Source: an uncultured Candidatus Midichloriaceae bacterium (GTDB lineage: Bacteria > Pseudomonadota > Alphaproteobacteria > Rickettsiales > Midichloriaceae). From it: a stretch of 24,557 nt of DNA. A model generated the notes under the pieces. The model was given only the letters and a program-made list of their open reading frames with translations, was not told where the DNA came from and did no database searches. The DNA lies in NCBI GenBank assembly GCA_905479795.1, contig CAJQNX010000013.1, positions 1-24,557 on the forward strand, in the 5' to 3' direction. Both the position numbers and the translations under genes were made by a program. The first letter of the stretch is position 1. Each line of letters opens with the position of its first letter. Shown here piece after piece: positions 7,555-16,600 of this stretch.

Positions 7555-8742
7555 TTAATCATTTTTATAATTAGCCTTGATTAATACTACTAATGATATT
7601 AATGCGGCAATTATTGCATATATTTCCATTGGATAAATAGTAGTATCATAAAAAATACTCACTAATCTAACGCCAATTGAGCTTAAAAACATTTCAAATG
7701 TTATCATGACCGCTGAAGCGCTGCCTGATAGCTTTGGTACTGCACTGACTATTTTATGAGTGGCATTGCCGAAAATACATGCGATTCCGCAAAGATATGG
7801 AATTTTAATTAATTGAATGCTTAGTGCAGTTAAATAGCCAATCCATTCACCAATTATCAGGGTAACACTGCTAAGAACAATTAAATATAAGGAATATTTT
7901 ATGATGTTATTTGTAGAAAAATAATTAACTAGTTTGTTACATATTAATCCTCCAATAACAAACATCGAGGCACCCAGGGCCATTAACAATCCACAATTTT
8001 CAATACTTGTGCTATGAGTCTCTACGAATAATAAAGGTAAATTTGTGATGTTCACAAATGCAATAGAAACCATTAAAACTTTAATTATTAAAAATTTTGT
8101 ATATGTCGGATTTTTAAATAATGTTAGATAGTTTTCTAAAATATTTTTGAGATTAATTGTCGTTTTTTTACTTTGTAAAGTTTCTGGTAATAAAAATATA
8201 CTATATATAAATAATAACAAACCCAAAGAAGCTATCAGTTGAAAACTATATCTCCAACCTATAATATTTCCAACATATCCGCCAAGCGCTGGGGATATAG
8301 CAACCATGGTTCCAATAATTATATGAAGAGTGATAATTGCTTTTTCAAACGCCTTACCTTTATAAATATCGTGTACAATAGCGTTTCCAACTGACCATGA
8401 GACACCTGCTCCTAATCCTTGAATAAATCTTAAAATAAATAAAATATATATTGAATTTACAAATGATATGCTATACGAGGCAATTGTAAAGCAGGCTATT
8501 CCAAATAAAACTAATTTTTTTCTACCCCATGCATCAGATAGTGTGCCATAGATAATTGAGGAAACACCAATCCCAAAGACATTAACAGCAGCGCTAAATT
8601 GAATTAATGATTCATTAACCTGAAATTCTTGTCTAATATTGGAAAGCAATGGCAAATAGAAAAATATAGCGAGGTCAAATACTGAAATTGTCGCAATGAC
8701 AATAAAAAAAATACTACTTTTTTTATGTTTATTAAATAACAT
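7555..8742 (-). CDS. MFS multidrug exporter, Bcr/CflA type
   Basis: Inner-membrane drug:proton antiporter of the major facilitator superfamily with 12 expected transmembrane helices. The 395-residue product has the Bcr/CflA layout: FDLAIFFYLPLLSNI in helix 1, then the family-wide loop motif GTLSDAWGRKK (66-76) between helices 2 and 3, RFIQGLGAG in helix 4, and SPALGGYVGNIIGWRYSF (motif C and the following GWRxxF) around helices 5 and 6. The substrate cannot be told from sequence. Length is normal and no break is visible. It lies 170 bases downstream of rpsI on the same strand and could be read through from it. A long gap separates it from feoA, so it is probably not part of the iron operon. 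Confidence 0.87.
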   Translation of the reverse strand: MLFNKHKKSSIFFIVIATISVFDLAIFFYLPLLSNIRQEFQVNESLIQFSAAVNVFGIGVSSIIYGTLSDAWGRKKLVLFGIACFTIASYSISFVNSIYILFILRFIQGLGAGVSWSVGNAIVHDIYKGKAFEKAIITLHIIIGTMVAISPALGGYVGNIIGWRYSFQLIASLGLLLFIYSIFLLPETLQSKKTTINLKNILENYLTLFKNPTYTKFLIIKVLMVSIAFVNITNLPLLFVETHSTSIENCGLLMALGASMFVIGGLICNKLVNYFSTNNIIKYSLYLIVLSSVTLIIGEWIGYLTALSIQLIKIPYLCGIACIFGNATHKIVSAVPKLSGSASAVMITFEMFLSSIGVRLVSIFYDTTIYPMEIYAIIAALISLVVLIKANYKND

Positions 8743-8912
8743 AATGCATATCTAAATAATTGGATACAGAGAAGAATGTATATACTCTTATACTGATACT
8801 GTAAAGGGCAATAAGCTAATCTTGGGAAGTAGCAGAAAAATCAATTCATTTTGCTAAAGTATATAAAGAAATTAGCATTATTATAATTAGTATTGCAACA
8901 ATCTTTAGCTGA

Positions 8913-9461
8913 TTATCTTTTAGAGAATTGAAATTTCTTTCTAGCTTTGGGTTGTCCATATTTTTTTCGTTCCACTTTTCTACTATCTCTAGTAAGAAAG
9001 CCACCACTTCTTAGTGTGCTATGGAACTCATCGCTAATTTGATTTAATGCCTTACTTATCCCATGCCTAATAGCTCCTGCCTGACCCGACAAGCCACTTC
9101 CTAAAACTTGGCATACTATATCATAGGAACCTTGTGCTTTAACAATGTCGAAAGGTTGGTTAATAATCATTCTATAAATTGGTCTCTTAAAGTAGTCTAT
9201 AATACTTTTGCCATTTACTGTTATCTTACCCGAACCTTTTTTTAGCATCCAAACTTTCGCAATTGCTGTTTTTCTTTTTCCAGTAGCATAAATTTTATCC
9301 GTTACTACTATTTTTTTACTTTGTTTTTTTTCCGTAATCATTGATTTACTTACGGATCCAGTTTTAGTCACAGTTTTTGATTTAGGTTTTACCTGAGGCG
9401 CAACCTTAACTTTGCTTTCCTCTTTTTGAATCTTTTTTACGATTTCTTCTTTGTTAGTCAT
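8913..9461 (-). CDS. rpsI: 30S ribosomal protein S9
   Basis: Component of the small ribosomal subunit whose C-terminal tail reaches the P-site tRNA. The core starts at about residue 57 with YATGKRKTAIAKVWMLKKGS and ends with the diagnostic KKYGQPKARKKFQFSKR, the last arginine being the residue that contacts tRNA. The protein is 182 residues against about 130 in E. coli; the surplus is a lysine-, valine- and threonine-rich N-terminal extension of about 55 residues. Extended S9 forms are known in alphaproteobacteria, so this is a lineage trait rather than an error. It starts 5 bases after the rplM stop codon and is co-transcribed with it. Confidence 0.97.
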   Translation of the reverse strand: MTNKEEIVKKIQKEESKVKVAPQVKPKSKTVTKTGSVSKSMITEKKQSKKIVVTDKIYATGKRKTAIAKVWMLKKGSGKITVNGKSIIDYFKRPIYRMIINQPFDIVKAQGSYDIVCQVLGSGLSGQAGAIRHGISKALNQISDEFHSTLRSGGFLTRDSRKVERKKYGQPKARKKFQFSKR

Positions 9462-9466
9462 AACTA

Positions 9467-9922
9467 CTATTTAACAGGGTTAATTAAAACAGGGCTTTGT
9501 GCTTCGTGAGGATGATTTTCACTAGCATAGACATGCATGCATTTGAATTGCTGTCTTGCAAGGGGGCTCTCCTTGGGTAACATTCTTTTTACGGCCAATT
9601 GCAACATCCTTTCTGGATGCTTGCCTGATATTAGATCAATAGCCTTAATTTGCTTAATTCCTCCAGGAAATCCTGTATGTCTATAATAAATTTTTTGTTG
9701 AAATTTTTTGCCGGTCAATTTTAATTTGTCAGCATTTATCACAACAACATTGTCACCACAATTAATGTGCGGTGTGAAGTATGGCTTATGCTTGCCACGT
9801 AAAATTTTTGCAATTTGTGACGCAAGTCTTCCTAAGATTTGATCCTTCGCATCAATTAGTAGCCATTTTTTTTGCACATATGAAGGTTTTGCAAAAAATG
9901 TACTTGATAGTTTTGTACTCAT
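9467..9922 (-). CDS. rplM: 50S ribosomal protein L13
   Basis: Early-assembling large-subunit ribosomal protein. The 151-residue product shows the family signatures: KKWLLIDAKDQILGRLASQI at the start, RGKHKPYFTPHINCGDNVVV, then YYRHTGFPGGIK, and PERMLQLAVKRMLPK followed by the H-x-Y-A-x-E-x-H-P-H-E-A-Q-x-P ending (HVYASENHPHEAQSP). Length is a little above the E. coli protein. First gene of the conserved rplM-rpsI operon on the minus strand. Confidence 0.98.
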   Translation of the reverse strand: MSTKLSSTFFAKPSYVQKKWLLIDAKDQILGRLASQIAKILRGKHKPYFTPHINCGDNVVVINADKLKLTGKKFQQKIYYRHTGFPGGIKQIKAIDLISGKHPERMLQLAVKRMLPKESPLARQQFKCMHVYASENHPHEAQSPVLINPVK

Positions 9923-9962
9923 AAAATAATTTATTATCTCTAAAAAACTTTAGTAGTATATG

Positions 9963-9990
9963 AATATACATAAAACAAAAGTTATTACAA
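9963..9990 (-). promoter_or_regulatory. promoter candidate for rplM-rpsI
   Basis: On the minus strand TTGTAA (9990-9985, 4 of 6 consensus positions) and TATATT (9968-9963, 5 of 6) are 16 bases apart, about 40 bases before the rplM start codon. No L13 binding structure could be recognised in the short leader. Weak evidence in such AT-rich DNA. Confidence 0.35.
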
Positions 9991-10150
9991 CTTATTAATT
10001 ACAAATTTAGTATTTAATATAGTAATTTTTGTTGTATTGTAAATACCTACACATACTATCTATTTTTTAGCTAAATATGCGTTTGTATTGACAATTTAAT
10101 ATAATAGCCAAATCACTTGAAATTATAAAAATAGTTGACAGAATGCAGGC

Positions 10151-10762
10151 TTGAATTATATAATCAATTTGATTAACTATGTAGCGTGTTATCAAATTTC
10201 TAACTTATTTTTTATTATTATGCTCTGTATCGACCATTCATACTCTGCTACTAAAGTAGAAGTCGGAGATGCTTTTAGTGAACCTATAATTGATTTCAAA
10301 AACCACAGAGCTTATATATCGCAAAATTTATTGAAAGGGAAATTGTTAATTTTAAATTTAAAAAACAATACAATTGAAAAAAGAATCTTGGTAAGCAGCC
10401 ACCCCTTTAAACCATTATTAAGTGATAAATATAATAGATTATATGTAGTAAGTAAGTCTAAAAATATTGTAGAAATCCTGGACTTGAATAGATTGAAAAT
10501 TACAGATCAAATAAATTTGATGTATCAGCCGGATGGAGGGAGTGTAATTTCAACTAAATTATCTCGTATATATGTTCCTCATGATAAGCATGGAATGATA
10601 TCCGTAATAGATATGAAATCTAATAAAGTGGTAAACACAATAAATGTAGGGGCTGCTATTAATGGAAAATTGGTTTTAGTTGATGACGAATCAAAATTGC
10701 TGATTTCAAGTCATAGCACTGGATCAATTTATATTGTTGATTTAAATTTAAAGCATGAATAA
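10151..10762 (+). CDS. short secreted beta-propeller (YVTN-like) protein
   Basis: The 203-residue product has repeated four-stranded blade units of the YVTN/NHL-like propeller type: AYISQNLLKGKLLILNLKNN, RLYVVSKSKNIVEILDLNRL, RIYVPHDKHGMISVIDMKSN and KLLISSHSTGSIYIVDLNLK. Each blade ends with an (I/V)-x-D-L/M-x motif followed by a turn. Only about four blades are present, while propellers need six to eight, so it either pairs with another chain or has lost its 3' half. The function is unknown; related proteins bind ligands or partner proteins in the periplasm or at the surface. The frame opens with TTG at 10151, giving a plausible signal peptide with cleavage near residue 33 (...DHSYSA). The first in-frame ATG, at 10220, would cut the signal off, so TTG is preferred. 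It lies 23 bases before the DUF486 gene. Confidence 0.6.
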   Translation: MNYIINLINYVACYQISNLFFIIMLCIDHSYSATKVEVGDAFSEPIIDFKNHRAYISQNLLKGKLLILNLKNNTIEKRILVSSHPFKPLLSDKYNRLYVVSKSKNIVEILDLNRLKITDQINLMYQPDGGSVISTKLSRIYVPHDKHGMISVIDMKSNKVVNTINVGAAINGKLVLVDDESKLLISSHSTGSIYIVDLNLKHE

Positions 10763-10785
10763 AATTTTGTATAAGAGTTAATAGT

Positions 10786-11127
10786 GTGAATATTATTTAT
10801 GTAAAAGTAATAACGTTGTTAGCTATTTCAAATATTTTTATGATTTTTGCATGGTATGGTCATCTTAAATTTAAGGGCTACAATGTATTTTTGGTAATAT
10901 TGGTAAGCTGGTTAATTGCATTGCCAGAATATTTTTTTCAAGTGCCGGCTAATAGGCTGGGGCATGCACAGCTAAATGCATTTCAATTAAAGGGATTACA
11001 AGAGATTATTAATCTAATAATATTTGTTTTATTCTCAATATTATATTTGGAAGAACCATTTACTATAAGGCAATTTATTGGTTTTTTCTTTATGTCAGTA
11101 GGTTTGTATTTTTGCTTTTCCAAATAA
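10786..11127 (+). CDS. DUF486 (DMT-like) small membrane protein
   Basis: The 113-residue protein matches the DUF486 pattern throughout: SNIFMIFAWYGHLKFKG near the start, then SWLIALPEYFFQVPANRLGH, QLKGLQEIINLIIFVLFS, and a closing transmembrane helix (FIGFFFMSVGLYFCF). Four membrane helices are expected, as in small multidrug-type DMT transporters, but no function has been proven for the family to my knowledge. The length looks complete. The start is GTG at 10786, with AAGAG about 8 bases upstream. It is probably co-transcribed with the propeller gene before it, and a terminator hairpin follows. Confidence 0.85.
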   Translation: MNIIYVKVITLLAISNIFMIFAWYGHLKFKGYNVFLVILVSWLIALPEYFFQVPANRLGHAQLNAFQLKGLQEIINLIIFVLFSILYLEEPFTIRQFIGFFFMSVGLYFCFSK

Positions 11128-11175
11128 AGTTATGGCGAAAAAGTTTGTTATTAAGGAAGTTTAGAAAATTCATTG

Positions 11176-11213
11176 AAAAAGAGGTGAGAAAGCTATGACT
11201 ATACCTCTTTTTT
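11176..11213 (+). terminator. Rho-independent terminator after the DUF486 gene
   Basis: AAAAAGAGGT (11176-11185) pairs perfectly over 10 bases with ACCTCTTTTT (11203-11212), separated by a 17-base loop, and the right arm runs into a T tract. It lies about 50 bases after the DUF486 stop. The A/T-symmetric arms would also work on the other strand, but no minus-strand gene ends here. Confidence 0.55.
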
Positions 11214-11229
11214 GAGGAGTGTTTAATAA

Positions 11230-11370
11230 AAGATAGAAAAAGCAAAAGCAGCGCTGTTGGCAATTAGAGAAGAAAGGAGATTGAGTGAGATATCAGCGAC
11301 GCACGCCTTGCCTTCTTCAGCATGTGTAGAAATTTTAAAGATGATAATCTCTATATATACTAGCGCCTAA
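11230..11370 (+). pseudogene. IS3-type OrfA relic (helix-turn-helix part)
   Basis: After a TAA at 11227 the frame reads KIEKAKAALLAIREERRLSE and then ISATHALPSSACVEILK, ending at the TAA at 11368-11370. This resembles the N-terminal DNA-binding segment of IS3-family OrfA (K-x-K-x-x-L-x-x-I/L-K-x-E-x-T-(I/L)-x-E-L-A-x-x-(Y/F)-x-(V/I)-x-P). The start codon, the tryptophan-bearing second part and OrfB are all missing. It may come from the same element as the OrfB relics further left, which is an inference. The rest of the gap up to comM (11371-11582) shows nothing recognisable. Confidence 0.55.
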
Positions 11371-11582
11371 TGAAAATATTGCTTATTTATTACAAAACAT
11401 CCTTATATATAGGAAATGTTACAATTAGATTAGCTAGTAGGAAAAAAAATTAAATAATTTGATTATAGTGTGAAATTAATCATTATTTTGTGAATTTTAG
11501 TTAGTACAACCATAAATTAGCTTGAAGGTTTATCAAATTGATATTAGTTTCATTTACAATAATGGGTTAGGTTTGAAAAATA

Positions 11583-13097
11583 ATGGTATCAAGAGTTTAT
11601 ACTGTCTCTTTTCTGGGATTAAAAGTTGAAGAAGTTGAAGTGCAAGTGCATATTGGAGCTGGTTTGCCAGCTTTTTTTATTGTGGGACTTGCCAATAAAG
11701 CAGTTGCAGAATCAAAAGAAAGAATTAGATCTGCATTTATAAGTATGGGTCTATCTCTGCCTGCTAAACGTATTACGGTTAATTTAGCTCCTGCTGATTT
11801 AAACAAAGAAGGTAGCCATTATGACTTGCCAATTGCCGTTGCTCTGCTTGTAGAAATGCAAATTATATCGCAAGAAGAAATAGAAAATTACGTTATACTT
11901 GGGGAGTTATCATTAAGCAGTTCAATAAATAAAGTTACAGGAATTTTACCTACTGCTATTTGGACACATTCAAAAAATAAAGGATTGGTATGCCCTTATG
12001 ATAATAGCCAAGAAGTGAGTTGGTCAGGCAATGAAGATGTCATTACTGCAAAAAATATAATAGAAATAGTAAATCACTTCACAGGTAAACAGGATATTCC
12101 TAAAATAATAAAGAAAGATCCTGATGTTGAGTTGAAAAAATATCCTAATTTAAAGGATGTTAAAGGACAGCATGCTGCTAAAAGAGCCTTAGAGATAGCT
12201 GCTGCAGGAAGACATAATATGATAATGATTGGTCCACCAGGTTCAGGGAAATCAATGCTTGCTAAAAGGTTGCCTGGTATTATACCGAAAATGACTATGG
12301 ATGAAATACTTGAAACTAGCGTAATTGCCAGTTTATCTGGAACACTTGAAGATCAAGGGTTGATTACAAATAGACCCTTTAGATCACCACATTGTAATGC
12401 TTCATTACCCTCAATGATAGGGGGTGGTAAATTAGCAAAGCCTGGTGAAATTACCCTTAGTCATCTAGGGGTCTTATTTTTAGATGAGCTGCCAGAATTT
12501 CAAAAAAATGTCCTAGAGTCATTAAGGCAACCTATAGAAGATAGAAATGTAACCATTTCAAGAGTTAATAATCATATTTCTTATCCTGCAAATTTTCAAT
12601 TAATTGCAGCTATGAATCCATGTAAATGTGGGTATTATGGTGATGATCACTTGCAGTGCAATAGAGCTCCAAAATGTGTGGATGATTATAAGAACAAAAT
12701 TTCTGGACCACTATTTGATAGGTTTGATATTCAAATTGAAGTACCAGAAATTAATGCTATGGAATTGGAAAATATTAAAGAAGGAGAAGATTCAAAAATA
12801 GTATTAAAAAGAGTAGTGGTAGCTAACGAAATTCAATTAAAAAGATACAGTGAATCCGGTATATCAAATAATTCTGAATTAGAAGGACAAGAATTGAGCA
12901 AACATATCGTACTTGACTCAAGATCAAAAGAAATATTTCATACGGCCATGAAAAAATTTAAATTTTCTATGCGAGGTATGAATAAAATTCTTAAAGTCGC
13001 AAGAACTATTGCAGACTTAGAACAATCAATTAACGTCAATCATTTTCATTTAGCGGAAGCGCTAAGCTATAGGGTCAAAAGTATTAAGGATGAGTAA
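11583..13097 (+). CDS. comM: ComM-type AAA+ helicase (YifB, Mg-chelatase-like)
   Basis: Hexameric AAA+ ATPase that drives branch migration during integration of taken-up DNA in naturally transformable bacteria; it is also widespread in bacteria not known to be competent. The 504-residue product has the full family layout: an N-terminal Lon-protease-like S5 fold (GLPAFFIVGLANKAVAESKE, VNLAPADLNKEGSHYDLPIA), the ATPase core with Walker A GPPGSGKS at 217-224 and Walker B LGVLFLDE near 300, the ESLRQPIED segment, and MNPCKCGYYGD with further cysteines (C-N-R-A-P-K-C) forming the family's likely zinc site. The C-terminal Mg-chelatase domain with FSMRGMNKILKVARTIADLE completes it. Length matches E. 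coli YifB. The last 8 bases overlap the next small gene. Confidence 0.95.
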   Translation: MVSRVYTVSFLGLKVEEVEVQVHIGAGLPAFFIVGLANKAVAESKERIRSAFISMGLSLPAKRITVNLAPADLNKEGSHYDLPIAVALLVEMQIISQEEIENYVILGELSLSSSINKVTGILPTAIWTHSKNKGLVCPYDNSQEVSWSGNEDVITAKNIIEIVNHFTGKQDIPKIIKKDPDVELKKYPNLKDVKGQHAAKRALEIAAAGRHNMIMIGPPGSGKSMLAKRLPGIIPKMTMDEILETSVIASLSGTLEDQGLITNRPFRSPHCNASLPSMIGGGKLAKPGEITLSHLGVLFLDELPEFQKNVLESLRQPIEDRNVTISRVNNHISYPANFQLIAAMNPCKCGYYGDDHLQCNRAPKCVDDYKNKISGPLFDRFDIQIEVPEINAMELENIKEGEDSKIVLKRVVVANEIQLKRYSESGISNNSELEGQELSKHIVLDSRSKEIFHTAMKKFKFSMRGMNKILKVARTIADLEQSINVNHFHLAEALSYRVKSIKDE

Positions 13098-13326
13098 ATT
13101 AAGAAAATTATTTATAGCAGTAGTATTATATGTATTATATGGCATTGTTTCGCAATTATTGAAACATAGATACTGCCTTGACTGCACATCGGAAGAACTC
13201 ACAGGACTTAAATTTATGTCAGGGTGCATTGCACTGATTATAACACTGTATTGTTGCTTTCTTATACTTTCAATACTTTGTAGCTTCGTCCAGCACATCA
13301 TAGGGAAAGTTAAAAAGTTCAAGTAG
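13090..13326 (+). CDS. small two-helix membrane protein of unknown function
   Basis: A 78-residue open frame that starts inside the last codons of comM (overlap ATGAGTAA, 8 bases), a typical translational-coupling arrangement. Two hydrophobic segments (about residues 7-25 and 45-69) are joined by a loop with a CxxC pair (YCLDCTS) and a basic residue or two on each side, and the C-terminus is lysine-rich (GKVKKFK). This predicts a small inner-membrane hairpin protein. The overlap and the positive-inside charge pattern are the main reasons to believe it is real. An open frame of 86 codons exists on the opposite strand of the same bases, but it overlaps the comM end in the antisense sense and lacks these features. 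No function can be assigned. Confidence 0.5.
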   Translation: MSKLRKLFIAVVLYVLYGIVSQLLKHRYCLDCTSEELTGLKFMSGCIALIITLYCCFLILSILCSFVQHIIGKVKKFK

Positions 13327-13605
13327 AGCGCTATGTATGTTGCAAAAAGTAGTGTGAAGTGAACCCCAAAAAGAAGAGTTAAAGTTAAACAACTCTGATA
13401 AAATAAAAAACCCCATTCTTAATTTCCATATATGGAAAATTCATAACAACAATAAGTATAATTTTGGCAGTTAAATAACTTCAAATTATGGTAATCCAAT
13501 AGCTAGGTCAAGTCAGATTTAAACAAGGAGTTATGATTGTAGTGTTGTAGTTTATCTATAACGAAAAACTATGATGTAGCAAGTTTATTTGCCTAAGCTA
13601 GCTTT
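13327..13605. other. intergenic region between converging transcripts
   Basis: This holds a 16-base perfect palindrome TTTCCATATATGGAAA (13423-13438) and a small hairpin AGAGTT/AACTCT (13375-13396, 10-base loop). Read on minus, that hairpin is followed by TCTTTTT and could end the dnaE transcript. Neither element is strong. No open frame of note is present. Confidence 0.35.
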
Positions 13606-16600
13606 TCATAAATTTGCAATGCCTATTTTTTGCAAATAAGGCAATTCATTTAAATTGATAAATATTTTTTTTTGTTTGAAATATACGATATCCCCTGTTT
13701 CAAGTTTTGCACTTAATTGAATTTTTATTCCAGAAGTGTAATTAACCTTTTCTTTTAGACATTCTAATTGTTCAATGCTATTTATAACGACCTTAACATT
13801 AATGCCTGATCTCAAAATTGCTTGATCGATATCTTCTACGCTTTCAGCGATAATTCTTACACCGGCATTATCTTTTCTTACTTCAACTGAAAAATACAAG
13901 CTATTTCCTTCTACTAAAAGTTCATTAGAGTTATAAAGTAACGCCTCATCAAAAATTGCTAAATCTATAATTCCTTTTAAGTCTGAGATTTGTAAAAATG
14001 CATATTTCCCTCTTGGTGTTGATCTAATTTTTTTTGAAATTAATACTCCTATTAATTTTATTTTTGACAGTGAACTTTCAATTTTATCAATGTCAATTGC
14101 TTCAGAAATATTTAATTTTTCAAAAAAGCATTTATATTTTTCGATAGGGTGGGTTGATATGTAATACCCAAAAGATTCAAATTCTGCGCTAAGCTTTTCT
14201 TTCTCATCCCATTTCTCGCACTCTTCAAGTTTTGGTCTAAATTTAGAATCACTAGATGCATCAAAAAATAAATCAAGTTGATCTTCATTATGATTTTTGG
14301 AGGTAGCATGTTTTAACAATATATTCATATTTAACAACAATGAGCTTCTGTTATTGCCGAAATTATCAAAAGCACCAGATTTTATTAAATTTTCCAAAAT
14401 TTTCTTACTTAAGCTTATGTCTGATAACCTCTCAACAAAGTCAAAAACATCTTTGTACTTTCCATTTTTATCTCTCTCTTCAACCATTAAATCAATTGCC
14501 TTTTTTCCAACACCTTTGAGCCCAGCTAAGCCAAATCTTATTTTGTTGTCTTCAATAGTAAATTCAGATTTTGAGTAATTAATATCAGGCAATAAAATAT
14601 CTATATCGAATTTTTTTGCTTCTATGATAAAAACATAAATTTTATCTGTATTATCAATCTCTAAATTAATTGATGAAGTTATAAATTCTAAGGTGTAATT
14701 TGCTTTTAAATATGCTGTTTGAAATGATATATACGCATATGCAGCTGCATGCGATTTATTAAAACCATAGCTGGCAAATTTATTTACAAGGTTAAAGATC
14801 TCTTCAGCCTTTCCTTTATCAATATGATTATCCACACAGCCTGTAACAAATTTACTTCTTTGTGCCTCCATCTCTTCTTTAATCTTTTTCCCCATAGCAC
14901 GCCTTAACAAATCAGCCTCTCCTAAAGTATAATTTGCCAATATTTGTGCTATCTCCATCACCTGTTCTTGATATACAATAATACCATACGTTTCTTTCAG
15001 TACCGTTTCCAACAATGGATGGACATAATCAATTTCTTCTTTTCCATGCTTTCTATTTATGTAACTTGGTATATTGTCCATGGGACCTGGTCTGTATAAA
15101 GAGCCAAGTGCTATTAAATCACCAATGTTATCTGGCCCAATTTTTTTAATTGTCTCTCTCATGCCAGAACTTTCAAATTGAAAAACTCCAATACAATGTC
15201 CTTGCGATAACATTTCATAAGTTTTTTTATCGTCAATTGGAATTGTTTGTAGATCTAAATTTTTGCCACTTTTCTTTATTAAATTACAGGTCCAGGAAAT
15301 CACTGTTAAAGTTTTTAAACCTAGAAAATCAAATTTTACTAGCCCTATCTTTTCAGCATATTTCAATGAATATTGCACCATTGGCATTGTTGCATTTGAA
15401 TCTCGATAAAGTGCAACTATTTTAATCAGCTCTTTATCTCCTATTACAATACCTGCTGCATGTGTTGAAATATGTCTATTGACCCCCTCTAACTTTAAAC
15501 TAGTTGAAATAAGCTTTTCTATAGAGGGATCACTTTTACATTGTAATTTTAGCTCCCTATCCATATCAACCGCTTCTTTAAGTGTAACTGGGTTTGCAGG
15601 ATTACTTGGCACCATTTTACAAATTCTATCAACTTGGCCATATGGAATTTGCAATACTCTACCTACATCTCTTAAAACTGCCCTTGCTTGTAACTTTCCA
15701 AATGTAATGATATGTGCAACTTTATCCTCTCCAAACTTTTTCTTTACATAACTTATAACCTCGTCTCTTCTTTCCTGACAAAAATCTATATCAAAATCTG
15801 GCATAGACACCCTGTCAGGATTTAAAAATCTTTCAAAAAGAAGTCCAAATTTTATAGGATCAACATCACTAATTTGTAAACTCCATGCTACTATAGAACC
15901 AGCACCAGATCCTCTTCCAGGTCCAACTGGAATTTGTTGGCTTTTACTCCATTTTATAAAATCTGCAACAATTAAAAAATATCCACCAAACTCCATTTTA
16001 TTTATTACTGAAAGTTCATATTTCAGCCTTTCAAAATATAATTTTTGCTTTTCTTCATCATAATTTTGATTATGTAATCTAGCATTTAAACCTTCTTTTG
16101 CCTGATTGGTTAATTCATCAGCTTCCTGTTTTTTTGTAGGATAAAATTTTGGTAGTAACGGCTTGCTCTCTTTAAGTAAAAAAGTACATCTTTTTGCAAT
16201 TAATTTGGTATTATTTATTGCTTCTGGGATATCAGAAAATAGCTCTTGCATTTGACGCATACTCTTGAAGTATCCATCTGCACATGCCTTGTTTCTCTCT
16301 TCTTCCACTAAATACCTACTTTGAGTGATGCAAATCAGGGCATCTAGTGCATCTTGCATTGTTTGGCTAATATAATGCGTGGGGTTTGTTGCTACAATTG
16401 GTATATCTTTATCAATCGCAAGTTTTTTTATAAATGCATCAAATTCGGGATTAAATTTACTATCTAATCTAGTTAGTTCTAAATATAAATTTCCTTTGAA
16501 TTTGCTTAATAATATATCTGTTAATTGCCTTGCCTCTTCTTTTCTACCTAAATAAAATAACTTTTCTATTGGTGAATTATTGCTGCCACATAAAATCAAC

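Noticed and set aside
10088..10105. TTGACA followed by TATAAT upstream of the propeller gene
   Set aside because: Both hexamers are perfect but only 6 bases apart, which cannot work as one promoter. Neither has a good partner at 16 to 18 bases.
13062..13322. Minus-strand open frame of 86 codons opposite the small gene after comM
   Set aside because: It runs antisense into the comM coding end. The plus frame has a coupled start and a membrane-protein charge pattern, so I kept the plus frame.
13423..13438. 16-base palindrome as a regulator binding site
   Set aside because: It lies between converging transcripts, not before a gene, and is mostly A/T. A regulatory role has no support.
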